A stretch of 38,076 bases of DNA from Tepidicella xavieri (lineage in GTDB: Bacteria; Pseudomonadota; Gammaproteobacteria; Burkholderiales; Burkholderiaceae_C): NCBI RefSeq assembly GCF_004363315.1, contig NZ_SNYL01000022.1:1-38076 (forward strand), read 5' to 3'. This document shows positions 7,017-17,476 of the stretch, one piece after another (positions within the stretch are counted from its first letter, which is position 1; each line of letters begins with the position of its first letter). Under the pieces are notes generated by a model. It made no database searches. It was not told the DNA's origin and worked only from the letters and a program-made list of their open reading frames with translations. The position numbers and the translations under genes were made by a program.

Positions 7017-7493
7017 ATGGAAACGCTTGACAAGTTCGACCTGGCCATCCTGCAACATCTGCAGGCCGATGGCCGCCTGACCAACGCCGAACTGGCCCAA
7101 CGCGTGGGTCTGTCGCCCGCGCCATGCTGGCGCCGGGTGCGTGCGCTGGAGCAGGCGGGCTACATCACGGGCTACCGGGCGGTGCTGGACCGGCGCAAGG
7201 TCGGCCTGGGGGTGCTGGCTTTCGTGCGCCTGGATGCCGAGCGCAACACCGGCGACGCCACCCGCGCGTTGGAGGAGGCCATCCGCCAATTGCCGGAGGT
7301 GATTTCCTGCCACTACATCAGCGGGGCAGGGACTTTCGAGCTGGAAGTGGTGGCGCCAGACCTCGACAGCTTCTCGCGGCTGGCCTTGCAGCGGCTGATC
7401 AACCTGCCCAACGTGAAAGACTTGCACACCAGCTTCTCGCTGGGCGAGGTCAAGACGGCAGGCGCGCTGCCCCTGGGCCATCTGTCGGGCTGA
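7017..7493 (+). CDS. Lrp/AsnC-family transcription regulator
   Basis: A 158-residue feast/famine regulator of usual length. Residues 1-60 form the winged helix-turn-helix (opening METLDKFDLAILQHLQADGR, recognition region VGLSPAPCWRRVRALE). Residues 65-150 form the RAM ligand-binding domain, with GVLAFVRLDAE and a CHYISGAGTFELEVVAPDLD stretch. Such proteins form dimers and octamers and usually sense amino acids or related acids. The divergent arrangement with the indolepyruvate oxidoreductase, and a palindrome beside the start, suggest control of that gene and of itself, perhaps in response to an aromatic amino acid or its keto acid. The effector is an inference. A stretch of minus-strand sequence opposite this gene is open but has no protein character. 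No Shine-Dalgarno sequence is visible before the ATG. Confidence 0.9.
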   Translation: METLDKFDLAILQHLQADGRLTNAELAQRVGLSPAPCWRRVRALEQAGYITGYRAVLDRRKVGLGVLAFVRLDAERNTGDATRALEEAIRQLPEVISCHYISGAGTFELEVVAPDLDSFSRLALQRLINLPNVKDLHTSFSLGEVKTAGALPLGHLSG

Positions 7494-7581
7494 TGCCACC
7501 TTCGGGGGAACCCGCAGGGAGAGGCGGCCGATCGATGCTACAGTCCGCAAGTTTCGATCCGCCCTCGCCCGTCCGCCCACG

Positions 7582-10554
7582 ATGCCCCATCTGCTGCCCA
7601 ACCTGCTGACCGCGCTGGCTTATGCCATCGGCGGCTGGTTGTCACTGCAAGCGGCCATCCCGCCGGATTACATCTCGGTCCTGTTCATCGCCGCCGGCAT
7701 CGCGGTGGGAGCGGTGCTGGTGCACGGCAATCGGGTGCTGCCCGGGGTGTGGCTGGGCGCCATGGCGGTGCAAGGGCTGGCCCATCAGCAGGCGGGCCTG
7801 TCGTGGGGCTGGGTGGTGTGGATCGCACCCCTGGGCGCGGCGCTGCAGGCGTGGGTGACGGCCGCATGGATACGGCGCCGCATCGGCTATCCCTCGGCGC
7901 TGGACCAGCCATTGCAGGTGGTGATGCTGATGTTCGTCTGCCTGCCCCTGGGCTCGATGGTGAACCCCACCCTGTCGGTGCCCACGCTGACCTTCGACGG
8001 CGTGATTCCCTGGCGAGAACTGCCCGGCGCCTGGTTCACCTGGTGGCTGGGCGACGCCCTGGGCGCCGTGCTGTTCACGCCGCTGCTGCTGGTGTGCTGC
8101 GGCCAGCCGGCCGAAGCGTGGCGCCCGCACCTGCTCACGGTGGCGCTGCCGATGGTGCTGGCCATGGGCCTGATTGGCGTGATGTTTCAGCAGATCAACA
8201 GCAGCCATCAGCGCGCCCTCCATGAGCAGTTCGACAAAACGGGATCGGACCTGGCGCAACGCCTGCAACGCCGCTTCGACGCCCAAACCGACAGCGTCGA
8301 AGCCATCGCCAAACTGATGGAGCTGGCGCCGCGCATGAGCCAGGCGGACTTCGAATCCGCCACGCAGCCCTGGCTGCGCCGCTACCCCGGCACCCAAAAC
8401 TTCGGCTGGAGCCCGCTGGTGCCCCATGCCCAGCGACAGGCATTCGAGCAAGGCGTGGCCGACTCCGGCATGCCCGGTTTCGTGATCCTGGGGCGGGATC
8501 AGGAAGGCCGCACCACCCCCGCGCCGGTGGCGCCGCACTATCTGCCCATCACCTGGGTGTCTCCGCTGGAGACCAACCGCCCCGTCCTGGGCCTGGATGT
8601 GAGCATGCTGCCGGCCACGGCGGCTGCGGTGGCGGCCACGGTGCAAAGCCGGCGGGCGGAAGTGACCGAAGGCATCCGGCTGGTGCAGGAAACGGGCGAG
8701 CAGCGTGGCGTGGTGATGTACCTGGCCGTGTTCGGGCAACCGCATGCCGATGACCCCAGCCACCTGGGCCCCCGCCAGCTCAAAGGCGTGGTGTCGTCGG
8801 TGTTCAGGCTCGATGACGCGCTGCAGGCGGTGCTGGGCCCCATCGATCCACAGCAGATGCAGCTGTGCCTGTTCGACCCCGCCGCGCCGCCGGACAACCA
8901 ACGCCTGGCCGGCCCTGCGGGCTGCGAGCAGGCACCGCTGACCAGCGTCCAGGAGCAACGCTGGATCAAAAGCTGGCCGCTGCGCATCGGCCAGCGTGAA
9001 TGGACGCTGCGCCTGCAGGCCGGCCCGGCATTCTGGGGGCTGGCCGGGCAGAACAGCGCCTGGGCCACTTCCATCACGGGGCTGGTGGCCGTGGCCATTC
9101 TGGGCGCCTTTTTGCTCGTCATCACCGGCGTGGGCCGGCGCACCGCCAAGCTGGTGGAGGAGCGCACCCAGGAACTGGCCCACAGCAACGCCACCTTGGC
9201 CCAAATGGCCCACTACGACGCCCTCACCGGCCTGCCCAATCGCGCATTCTGGACGGAACGGGCCGAAGCCACGCTGGCGGCCTCGCGCGAGGCCGGCAAG
9301 CAAGTGGGCGTGGTTTTCCTCGACGTGGACCGCTTCAAGCACATCAACGACAGCCTGGGCCACACCCAGGGCGACCAGCTGCTCGTGACGATCAGCGCCC
9401 GAATCCACGAGTGTCTGCGCTCGCGCGACGTGCTGGCCCGCATCGGTGGCGACGAGTTCGTGGTGCTGCTGCCTGCGCTGCGCGACCAGGAGGGGGCGGC
9501 CACCGTGGCCCGCAAGATCTCGCGCGTGCTGTCCATGCCAGTGATGCTGGAAGGGATGCAGGTCAAGGTCACGGCCAGCCTGGGCGTGGCCATGTTCCCG
9601 GCGCATGGGGAGACGGTGGAGGAGCTGCTGCGCCATGCCGACACCGCCATGTACGCCGCCAAGGCGGCCGGACGCAACCAGTGGCGATTTTTCACCGCCG
9701 ACATGCACCAGCGCGTTTCCCAACGGCTTGCCCTGGAAACCGGGCTGCGCATGGCCCTGGAACCCGGCGCGCAAGAGCTTGCGCTCGTCTATCAACCCCA
9801 GATCGACACGGCCACGGGCCGCGTCATGGGCCTCGAAGCCCTGCTGCGCTGGAACCACCCCACGCTCGGGCCGGTGCCGCCGTCCACCTTCATCCCCATC
9901 GCGGAAGACAGTGGCGTCATCGAGCTGCTGGGCCCATGGGTGCTCAGAGAAGTCTGTCGGCAGATCGACGCCTGGCTCGAAGGCCCGGATGCCGAGCACT
10001 TCGCCGGCCTGACCGTGGCCGTCAACGTGTCGGCCGCGGAATTCGCCCGTCCCCAATTCCTCGACCACCTGCAGGCGGCCGTGCAGGCCCTGCGCGCCAG
10101 CCCCCGGACGCTGGAGCTGGAAATCACCGAAAGCCTGCTGGTGCAGGCCGCTGGCGACATCATCGAGCGCATGCACACGATCACGGAAATGGGCATGGGC
10201 CTGTCGCTCGACGACTTCGGCACCGGCTATTCGAGCCTCGGCTACCTCAAGCGCCTGCCGCTGAGCAAGCTCAAGATCGATCGCTCTTTCCTGCTGGGCA
10301 TCCCCGGCAACCCGGAAAACGAGGCGATCGTGCGCGCCACCCTGTCGATGGCGCACGACCTGGGCCTGATGGTGGTGGCCGAGGGGGTGGAGACCGCCGG
10401 GCAACGCGATTTCCTGCAGGCACACGGCTGCAACGCCTGCCAGGGATGGCTCTATGCCCGGGCGATGCCCGCCCATGAGCTGGCGGCCTGGCTGCGCCAG
10501 CAGCATGAGGCCATGCCGGGTCGAAGCCCCCGCGCCGCGCCTCAGCCCACGTGA
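7582..10554 (+). CDS. Membrane GGDEF-EAL protein with MASE1 and CHASE sensor regions
   Basis: A 990-residue inner-membrane protein that likely both makes and breaks cyclic di-GMP. Residues 1-205 hold about eight hydrophobic segments of MASE1 type. Residues 215-490 form an extracytoplasmic CHASE-like region (NFGWSPLVPHAQRQAFEQGV near 272), closed by a membrane segment near 498-518. The GGDEF domain follows, with DVDRFKHIND and an intact RIGGDEFVVLL near 622. An RSRD inhibitory-site motif stands five residues before GGDEF. The EAL domain has LEALLRW near 751, DDFGTGYSSL near 876, and EGVET and QGWLYARAMP at the end, so all key residues are present. The ATG at 7582 lacks a strong ribosome binding site. 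The 3' end overlaps the convergent hydrolase gene by 13 bases. Confidence 0.9.
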   Translation: MPHLLPNLLTALAYAIGGWLSLQAAIPPDYISVLFIAAGIAVGAVLVHGNRVLPGVWLGAMAVQGLAHQQAGLSWGWVVWIAPLGAALQAWVTAAWIRRRIGYPSALDQPLQVVMLMFVCLPLGSMVNPTLSVPTLTFDGVIPWRELPGAWFTWWLGDALGAVLFTPLLLVCCGQPAEAWRPHLLTVALPMVLAMGLIGVMFQQINSSHQRALHEQFDKTGSDLAQRLQRRFDAQTDSVEAIAKLMELAPRMSQADFESATQPWLRRYPGTQNFGWSPLVPHAQRQAFEQGVADSGMPGFVILGRDQEGRTTPAPVAPHYLPITWVSPLETNRPVLGLDVSMLPATAAAVAATVQSRRAEVTEGIRLVQETGEQRGVVMYLAVFGQPHADDPSHLGPRQLKGVVSSVFRLDDALQAVLGPIDPQQMQLCLFDPAAPPDNQRLAGPAGCEQAPLTSVQEQRWIKSWPLRIGQREWTLRLQAGPAFWGLAGQNSAWATSITGLVAVAILGAFLLVITGVGRRTAKLVEERTQELAHSNATLAQMAHYDALTGLPNRAFWTERAEATLAASREAGKQVGVVFLDVDRFKHINDSLGHTQGDQLLVTISARIHECLRSRDVLARIGGDEFVVLLPALRDQEGAATVARKISRVLSMPVMLEGMQVKVTASLGVAMFPAHGETVEELLRHADTAMYAAKAAGRNQWRFFTADMHQRVSQRLALETGLRMALEPGAQELALVYQPQIDTATGRVMGLEALLRWNHPTLGPVPPSTFIPIAEDSGVIELLGPWVLREVCRQIDAWLEGPDAEHFAGLTVAVNVSAAEFARPQFLDHLQAAVQALRASPRTLELEITESLLVQAAGDIIERMHTITEMGMGLSLDDFGTGYSSLGYLKRLPLSKLKIDRSFLLGIPGNPENEAIVRATLSMAHDLGLMVVAEGVETAGQRDFLQAHGCNACQGWLYARAMPAHELAAWLRQQHEAMPGRSPRAAPQPT

Positions 10555-11231
10555 CGGGCCAGGAACGCCAGCGTGCGCTCCCGCGCCAGTTGCGCAGACG
10601 GGGCGTGGAAAGAGGCGCGCTGGTCGCAATTGAAGCCGTGGTGGGCCGGATAGGTGTGCACCTCGACGCCCGGCTGGCGTGCGCGGAAAGCCGCGACCGT
10701 GTCCATCGGAATCCACTGATCCTGCTCGGCGAAGTGGGCCAGCACCGGACAGCGGGGTGAGCGCTCGGCCTCGGCGGGGGTCGTCATGCCGCCGCCGTAG
10801 TAAGGCACGGCCGCGGCCAGCCCGCTGAGCAGGCACGCGCTGCGCCAGGTCAACAAGCCGCCCCAGCAATAGCCCACGATGCCGACCTTGCCCCCCGAGG
10901 CGCGGCCCGCATGGTCGATGGCGGCCTGGATGTCGGCCATCACCCCAGGGGGTGGCAGCGTTTCGACCTCGGTCTTGAGGGCAAAACCGGCCTGCATGTC
11001 GGCCTCGGTGTAGCCCAGCTCCACGCCCCGGCGCACGCGGGCAAAGGTGGACGGGGCCACGGCCAGATAACCGGCAGCGGCATAGCCATCGGTCACGGCG
11101 CGGATGTGGGCGTTGACGCCGAAGATCTCCTGCAGCACCACCACGGCGCCACGCGCCGGCCCTTCCGGACGGGCCACGTAAGCGGGACAGACGACACCGT
11201 CGGCGGCAGTCAGTTCGATCCATTCAGCCAT
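10542..11231 (-). CDS. Dienelactone hydrolase family protein
   Basis: A cytoplasmic alpha/beta hydrolase of 229 residues, the normal length of the family. The nucleophile elbow is GYCWGG, with Cys where serine hydrolases have Ser, as in dienelactone hydrolases. The acid is probably the Asp in FAEQDQWIP, and the base the His in YPAHHGFNCD. The N-terminus (MAEWIELTAADG) follows the pattern of carboxymethylenebutenolidase-like proteins. The ATG at 11231 is preceded by a strong AGGAGG seven bases upstream. The gene lies 44 bases after the universal stress protein gene on the same strand and is probably cotranscribed with it. No chlorocatechol genes are nearby, so the true substrate may not be dienelactone. 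Confidence 0.87.
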   Translation of the reverse strand: MAEWIELTAADGVVCPAYVARPEGPARGAVVVLQEIFGVNAHIRAVTDGYAAAGYLAVAPSTFARVRRGVELGYTEADMQAGFALKTEVETLPPPGVMADIQAAIDHAGRASGGKVGIVGYCWGGLLTWRSACLLSGLAAAVPYYGGGMTTPAEAERSPRCPVLAHFAEQDQWIPMDTVAAFRARQPGVEVHTYPAHHGFNCDQRASFHAPSAQLARERTLAFLARHVG

Positions 11232-11275
11232 GAGAACACCTCCTGTCGTTGATGGGGTTGCTTGATGGGGCCTGC

Positions 11276-11716
11276 TCACTCGTCCAGCGGCTCGGGCTTG
11301 ACGAAGGTCACAGGCACGGGGGATTTTTCCAGCATCTTCTGCGACACCGAACCCAGCAGGGCGCGGCCGACCAGTCCCTTGCCATGGCTGCCCATGATCA
11401 CGCCGTCGCAGCCCTCGGCCTCCAGCACTTCCAGCAGCATGGGCACCGGATCGCCCGTGACCACGCGCTGCATGAAGGGCACTCCACCGGCGCGGGCCAG
11501 TTCGGCCGCCGGGGCCAGCATGTCCATGCCGGCTTCCTCGGCCACTTTTTGCAGGGCTTGCTCATCGTGCAGGGTGACCAGTTCATACACGGTGGCCGGC
11601 TCTTGCACATTGACCAGCACGAGCTCGGTCTCCAGGCCGGCTCGGGCCATGCCGACCGCGTGCGCCACGGCCTCGAAGGACAGTTCGGAACCGTCCACCG
11701 GAATCAGCCATTTCAT
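11276..11716 (-). CDS. Universal stress protein (UspA family)
   Basis: A single-domain Usp protein of 146 residues. It starts MKWLIPVDGSELSFEAV, with the usual Asp after the first strand. It ends with GSHGKGLVGRALLGSVSQ, which fits the G-2x-G-9x-G-S/T pattern of ATP-binding Usp proteins, so it is likely of the nucleotide-binding type. Such proteins help survival in growth arrest and stress by means not fully known. GAGGAG lies upstream of the ATG. The gene is first of a two-gene unit with the dienelactone hydrolase gene. A TATGAT on the minus strand at 11750-11755 could be its -10, but no good -35 is seen. The MFS gene starts divergently 72 bases away. Confidence 0.9.
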   Translation of the reverse strand: MKWLIPVDGSELSFEAVAHAVGMARAGLETELVLVNVQEPATVYELVTLHDEQALQKVAEEAGMDMLAPAAELARAGGVPFMQRVVTGDPVPMLLEVLEAEGCDGVIMGSHGKGLVGRALLGSVSQKMLEKSPVPVTFVKPEPLDE

Positions 11717-11788
11717 GGTTGTCGCTCCTCGGGGTGATGCCATGCGCACATCATAGACGCCCTGGCGGCTGCAAAGGCCACAGCGGAT

Positions 11789-13423
11789 ATGGACAATGCA
11801 GCCATGTCCGAACCGTCTCCTGTGCCACGCCGCCCGCCGCTGGGGCTGGCGGCCCTGGCCCCTTTCGAGCACGCGGTGTTCCGCCTGCTGTGGCTGACCT
11901 GGCTGATGGCCAACGTCAGCATGTGGATGAACGACGTGGCCGCCGCCTGGCTCATGACCACGCTGGCCCCCTCGCCCGTGTGGGTGGCGCTGGTGCAGAC
12001 CGCCGCCACCCTGCCGGTGTTTCTGCTCGGTCTGCCCAGCGGCGCGCTGGCCGATACGCTGGACCGGCGGCGCTATTTCCTGGGCACACAGCTGTGGATC
12101 GCGGCCGTGGCGTTGACCATCTGTGGGGTGCTGCTGCTCGATGCGATGACGCCAGCCCTGCTGCTGGCACTGGTGTTTGCCAATGGCATCGGGCTGGCCA
12201 TGCGCTGGCCAGTGTTTGCCGCCATCGTGCCCGAGTTGGTGCCGCGCCAGCAGCTGCCGCAGGCCCTGGCGCTCAACGGGGTATCGATGAATGCGTCGCG
12301 CATCATCGGCCCGCTGCTGGCCGGCGCCATCATCGCGGCCCTGGGCAGCGCCTGGGTGTTTTTGCTCAACGCGGCGCTGGCCTGTGCGTCGGCGGTGATC
12401 ATCTGGCGCTGGAGGCGCGAGCATACCCCCAGCCCGCTGGGCCGTGAGCCCTTTTTCAGCGCCTTGCGCGTGGGCTGGCAATACGTGGCCCAGTCACCCC
12501 GGCTGCGGGTGGTGTATCTGCACATCGCCCTGTTCTTCTTCCATTCCACCGCGCTGATGGCGCTGCTGCCGTTGCTGGCGCTGCGCATGGAAGGCGGCAA
12601 TGCCGCCACCTTCACCGTGCTGCTGGCCACCATGGGCAGCGGCGCCATCGTCTCGGCCATGCTGCTGCCCCGGCTGCGGCAGCAGTTCTCGCGCGACAGG
12701 GTGGTGTGGTGGGGGTCGGCCCTGCAGTCTCTGGCCATGGCCATCGTGGCCTTCGTGCCGAGCCTGGTGGCGGCCGTACCGGCAATGTTTCTGGCCGGCA
12801 TGGCCTGGATCGCCACCGCCAACTCGCTGAGCGTGTCGGCGCAGATGAGCCTGCCCGACTGGGTGCGGGCACGCGGCATGGCGATGTACCAGATGGCCCT
12901 CATGGGAGGGGCCGCCGCGGGCGCGGCATTCTGGGGCCATGTGGCCGGCTGGACCGACGTGCATTGGAGCGTGGGGCTGGCGGCCCTGTCTGGCATTGGC
13001 GCCGTCACGCTGGCGCAGCGCTTGGTGCGCGAACGCGGCTTGATCGAGGACCTAACGCCGGCCAAGGCCTGGTCGCCCCCTTCGGCCGACACCGAGCCGC
13101 CCCCGGGGCGGGTGGTGGTTTGCATCGATTACCGCATCGACCCCGCACGCGCCGATGATTTCCGGGCGCTGATGCAGGAAAGCCGCCGCAGCCGCCTGCG
13201 CATGGGGGCGCTGGACTGGGAGCTGTGGCAAGACATCGCCGAGCCGGGGCATTTCGTCGAGCGCATCACCGACGAGAACTGGACCGAGCACCGGCGCCGC
13301 TTCGACCGCGTCACCGCCAGCGACGTGGCCCTGCGCGAACGCAAGCTGGCTTTCCATGTGGGCGAGGAGCCTCCGGTCGTCACCCGCTATGTCATCGCAC
13401 AATCCCCGCATGCCAAACCCTGA
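11789..13423 (+). CDS. MFS transporter fused to a C-terminal ABM-like domain
   Basis: An inner-membrane protein of 544 residues. Residues 20-425 contain about twelve hydrophobic segments and an MFS loop motif (GALADTLDRRR near 90) of the EntS-like MFS_3 group, which exports drugs or siderophores by proton exchange. From about residue 440 a soluble domain begins (GRVVVCIDYRIDPARADDF) and goes on with LDWELWQDIAEPGHFVERI. It resembles the antibiotic biosynthesis monooxygenase (ABM) ferredoxin-like fold. ATG at 11789 or 11804 could be the start; neither has a clear ribosome binding site, and the second gives MSEPSPVPRRPP. The end overlaps the phosphatase start by 14 bases, so translation is probably coupled. 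The cargo cannot be inferred. Confidence 0.85.
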   Translation: MDNAAMSEPSPVPRRPPLGLAALAPFEHAVFRLLWLTWLMANVSMWMNDVAAAWLMTTLAPSPVWVALVQTAATLPVFLLGLPSGALADTLDRRRYFLGTQLWIAAVALTICGVLLLDAMTPALLLALVFANGIGLAMRWPVFAAIVPELVPRQQLPQALALNGVSMNASRIIGPLLAGAIIAALGSAWVFLLNAALACASAVIIWRWRREHTPSPLGREPFFSALRVGWQYVAQSPRLRVVYLHIALFFFHSTALMALLPLLALRMEGGNAATFTVLLATMGSGAIVSAMLLPRLRQQFSRDRVVWWGSALQSLAMAIVAFVPSLVAAVPAMFLAGMAWIATANSLSVSAQMSLPDWVRARGMAMYQMALMGGAAAGAAFWGHVAGWTDVHWSVGLAALSGIGAVTLAQRLVRERGLIEDLTPAKAWSPPSADTEPPPGRVVVCIDYRIDPARADDFRALMQESRRSRLRMGALDWELWQDIAEPGHFVERITDENWTEHRRRFDRVTASDVALRERKLAFHVGEEPPVVTRYVIAQSPHAKP

Positions 13424-13928
13424 AGCCGAACTCCACATCGTTTTCTTCTGCATGGGTAACATCTGCCGCAGCCCCACGGCCCATGGTGTGTTCCGCCAGC
13501 GCCTGCATGCGGCCGGGCTGCAGTCGCGGGTGTGGGTGGATTCGGCCGGCACCCACAACTATCACCCGGGCAAGCCCCCCGACCCACGCACGCAGCACCA
13601 TGCCTTGGCACGCGGCTACGATCTGTCGGACCTGCGCGCGCGGCAGCTGGTGGCCGCCGACTTCGAGCGCGCCGATCTGCTGCTCGGCATGGATTGGGAC
13701 AACCTGGCCCTGGCCGAAGCCATGGCCCCCGCGTCGCACCATCGCAAAATCCGCCGGCTCACCGAGTTCTGCCTGCGCCACGACGCCACCGTCGTGCCCG
13801 ACCCTTACTACGGCGGCAGCGAGGGCTTCGAGCATGTGCTCGACCTGGTCGAAGACGCCTGCGATGGCCTGCTGCGCCATGTGCAACACCGCCTGCAACA
13901 CCGCGGCCGATCCAGAGGTACACCATGA
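13410..13928 (+). CDS. Low-molecular-weight protein tyrosine phosphatase
   Basis: A 172-residue cytoplasmic phosphatase that uses a cysteine to remove phosphate from tyrosine. The N-terminal loop FFCMGNICRSPTA contains CX5R with C14 as nucleophile and R20 for phosphate binding. The general acid is the Asp in VPDPYYGG near residue 131. The SAGTHNYHPG stretch is also usual. The start at 13410 (MPNPEAEL) overlaps the transporter gene by 14 bases, and the stop overlaps the CoA transferase start by four. It therefore sits in the middle of a tightly coupled three-gene run. In Wzb-type systems such enzymes act on a tyrosine kinase of polysaccharide export, but no such kinase is in the window, so the target is unknown. 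The tail after residue 160 is Arg-rich. Confidence 0.92.
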   Translation: MPNPEAELHIVFFCMGNICRSPTAHGVFRQRLHAAGLQSRVWVDSAGTHNYHPGKPPDPRTQHHALARGYDLSDLRARQLVAADFERADLLLGMDWDNLALAEAMAPASHHRKIRRLTEFCLRHDATVVPDPYYGGSEGFEHVLDLVEDACDGLLRHVQHRLQHRGRSRGTP

Positions 13929-15085
13929 CCCCACAAGCCCTGCAAGGCGTTCGCGTGCTCGAACTCGGCCAACTCATCGCCGGCCCCTTTGCCGCCAAGA
14001 CCCTGGGCGATTTCGGCGCTGACGTCATCAAGATCGAACCGCCCGACGGCGACCCGCTGCGCACCTGGCGGCTGCTGAGAAACGGTACCTCCGTCTGGTG
14101 GGAGGTGCAATCGCGTAACAAGCGCTCGGTCTGTCTGGACCTGCGCACCCCCGAGGGGCAAGACGTGGTGCGCCGGCTGGCCGCCGAAGCCGATGTGTTG
14201 ATCGAAAACTTCAAACCCGGCACCATGGAAGGCTGGGGCCTGGGCTGGGAAACCCTGCACGCCCTGAACCCGCGGCTCATCATGCTGCGCCTGTCCGGCT
14301 ACGGCCAGACCGGCCCTTACGCGCACAAGCCCGGCTTCGGCATCCTGGGCGAGGCCATGGGCGGCCTACGGCACCTCACGGGCGAGCCCGGCCGGGTGCC
14401 GGTGCGCACTGGCGTGTCCATCGGCGACTCGATCGCCGCCCTGCACGGCGTCATCGGCGTGCTGCTGGCGCTCTACCACCGCGACGCCCGGGGCGGTCAG
14501 GGCCAGATGATCGACGTGGCGCTGTACGAGAGCGTGTTCAACCTGATGGAGAGCCTGGTGCCCGAGTACGACGCCTTTGGCGTGGTGCGAGAACGCGCCG
14601 GCAGCGCCCTGCCCGGCATCGCCCCTTCCAACGCCTACCGCTGTGCCGACGGCGGCTACGTGCTCATCGGTGGCAACGGCGACAGCATCTTCAAGCGGCT
14701 CATGCACGCCATCGGACGACCGGACCTGGCCGACGACCCCACGCTGGCCCGCAACGACGGGCGCGCGCGGCGCAGCACCGAGCTCGACGCCGCCATCGAG
14801 GCGTGGACCCTGCAGCGCCCTATCGAAGAGGTGATCCGCGTGCTGGATGCGGCCCAGGTGCCGGTGGGCAAGATCTACACCGCTGCCGACATCGCCCACG
14901 ATCCACAGTACCAGGCCCGAGACATGGTGCTGACCGTGAACGACAGCCACGGCCTGCCCCTGAAGGTGCCAGGCATCGTGCCCAAGCTCAGCGCCACCCC
15001 GGGTCAACTGCGCCATCCGGCGCCGCGCCTGGGCGAGCATACCCGTGAAGCAGAGGATGCCAGCACATGGCCTGAGCGCCGCTGA
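13925..15085 (+). CDS. CaiB/BaiF family (class III) CoA transferase
   Basis: A soluble enzyme of 386 residues that moves CoA between carboxylic acids through an enzyme-bound aspartyl intermediate. The start reads MTPQALQGVRVLELGQLIAG, with FGADVIKIEPP after it, as in this family. NKRSVCLDLRTPEGQ near residue 66 and NFKPGTMEGWGLG near 95 follow. The likely catalytic Asp is in GQMIDVALYESV near residue 197. Length is typical. The ATG at 13925 overlaps the phosphatase stop (ATGA-type). The acyl group cannot be told; Burkholderiales have many paralogues, often called succinyl-CoA or formyl-CoA transferases. Its fusion into a run with a transporter and a phosphatase gives no clear pathway. Confidence 0.9.
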   Translation: MTPQALQGVRVLELGQLIAGPFAAKTLGDFGADVIKIEPPDGDPLRTWRLLRNGTSVWWEVQSRNKRSVCLDLRTPEGQDVVRRLAAEADVLIENFKPGTMEGWGLGWETLHALNPRLIMLRLSGYGQTGPYAHKPGFGILGEAMGGLRHLTGEPGRVPVRTGVSIGDSIAALHGVIGVLLALYHRDARGGQGQMIDVALYESVFNLMESLVPEYDAFGVVRERAGSALPGIAPSNAYRCADGGYVLIGGNGDSIFKRLMHAIGRPDLADDPTLARNDGRARRSTELDAAIEAWTLQRPIEEVIRVLDAAQVPVGKIYTAADIAHDPQYQARDMVLTVNDSHGLPLKVPGIVPKLSATPGQLRHPAPRLGEHTREAEDASTWPERR

Positions 15086-15179
15086 GCTCTCACCCGTGGC
15101 AAAGCGGCTGCCCCAGTTCCATCGGCTCGGGCTATCGCGCTCATTGCGAAAATCGACCCACGAAACGCACGGGCCTGAC

Positions 15180-17451
<2,272 letters not shown>

Positions 17452-17476
17452 TGCCAGCCCCTGCCGACGCCGCCGC

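Noticed and set aside
3282-7493. Very long plus-strand open frame across the oxidoreductase gene
   Set aside because: It is opposite a well-conserved gene, is rich in His, Gln, Gly and Ala as GC-rich antisense frames are, and only its last part (from 7017) is a real protein.
7642-11223. Long minus-strand open frame opposite the GGDEF-EAL gene
   Set aside because: Its composition is that of a shadow frame, and it runs through the real hydrolase gene in a different frame.
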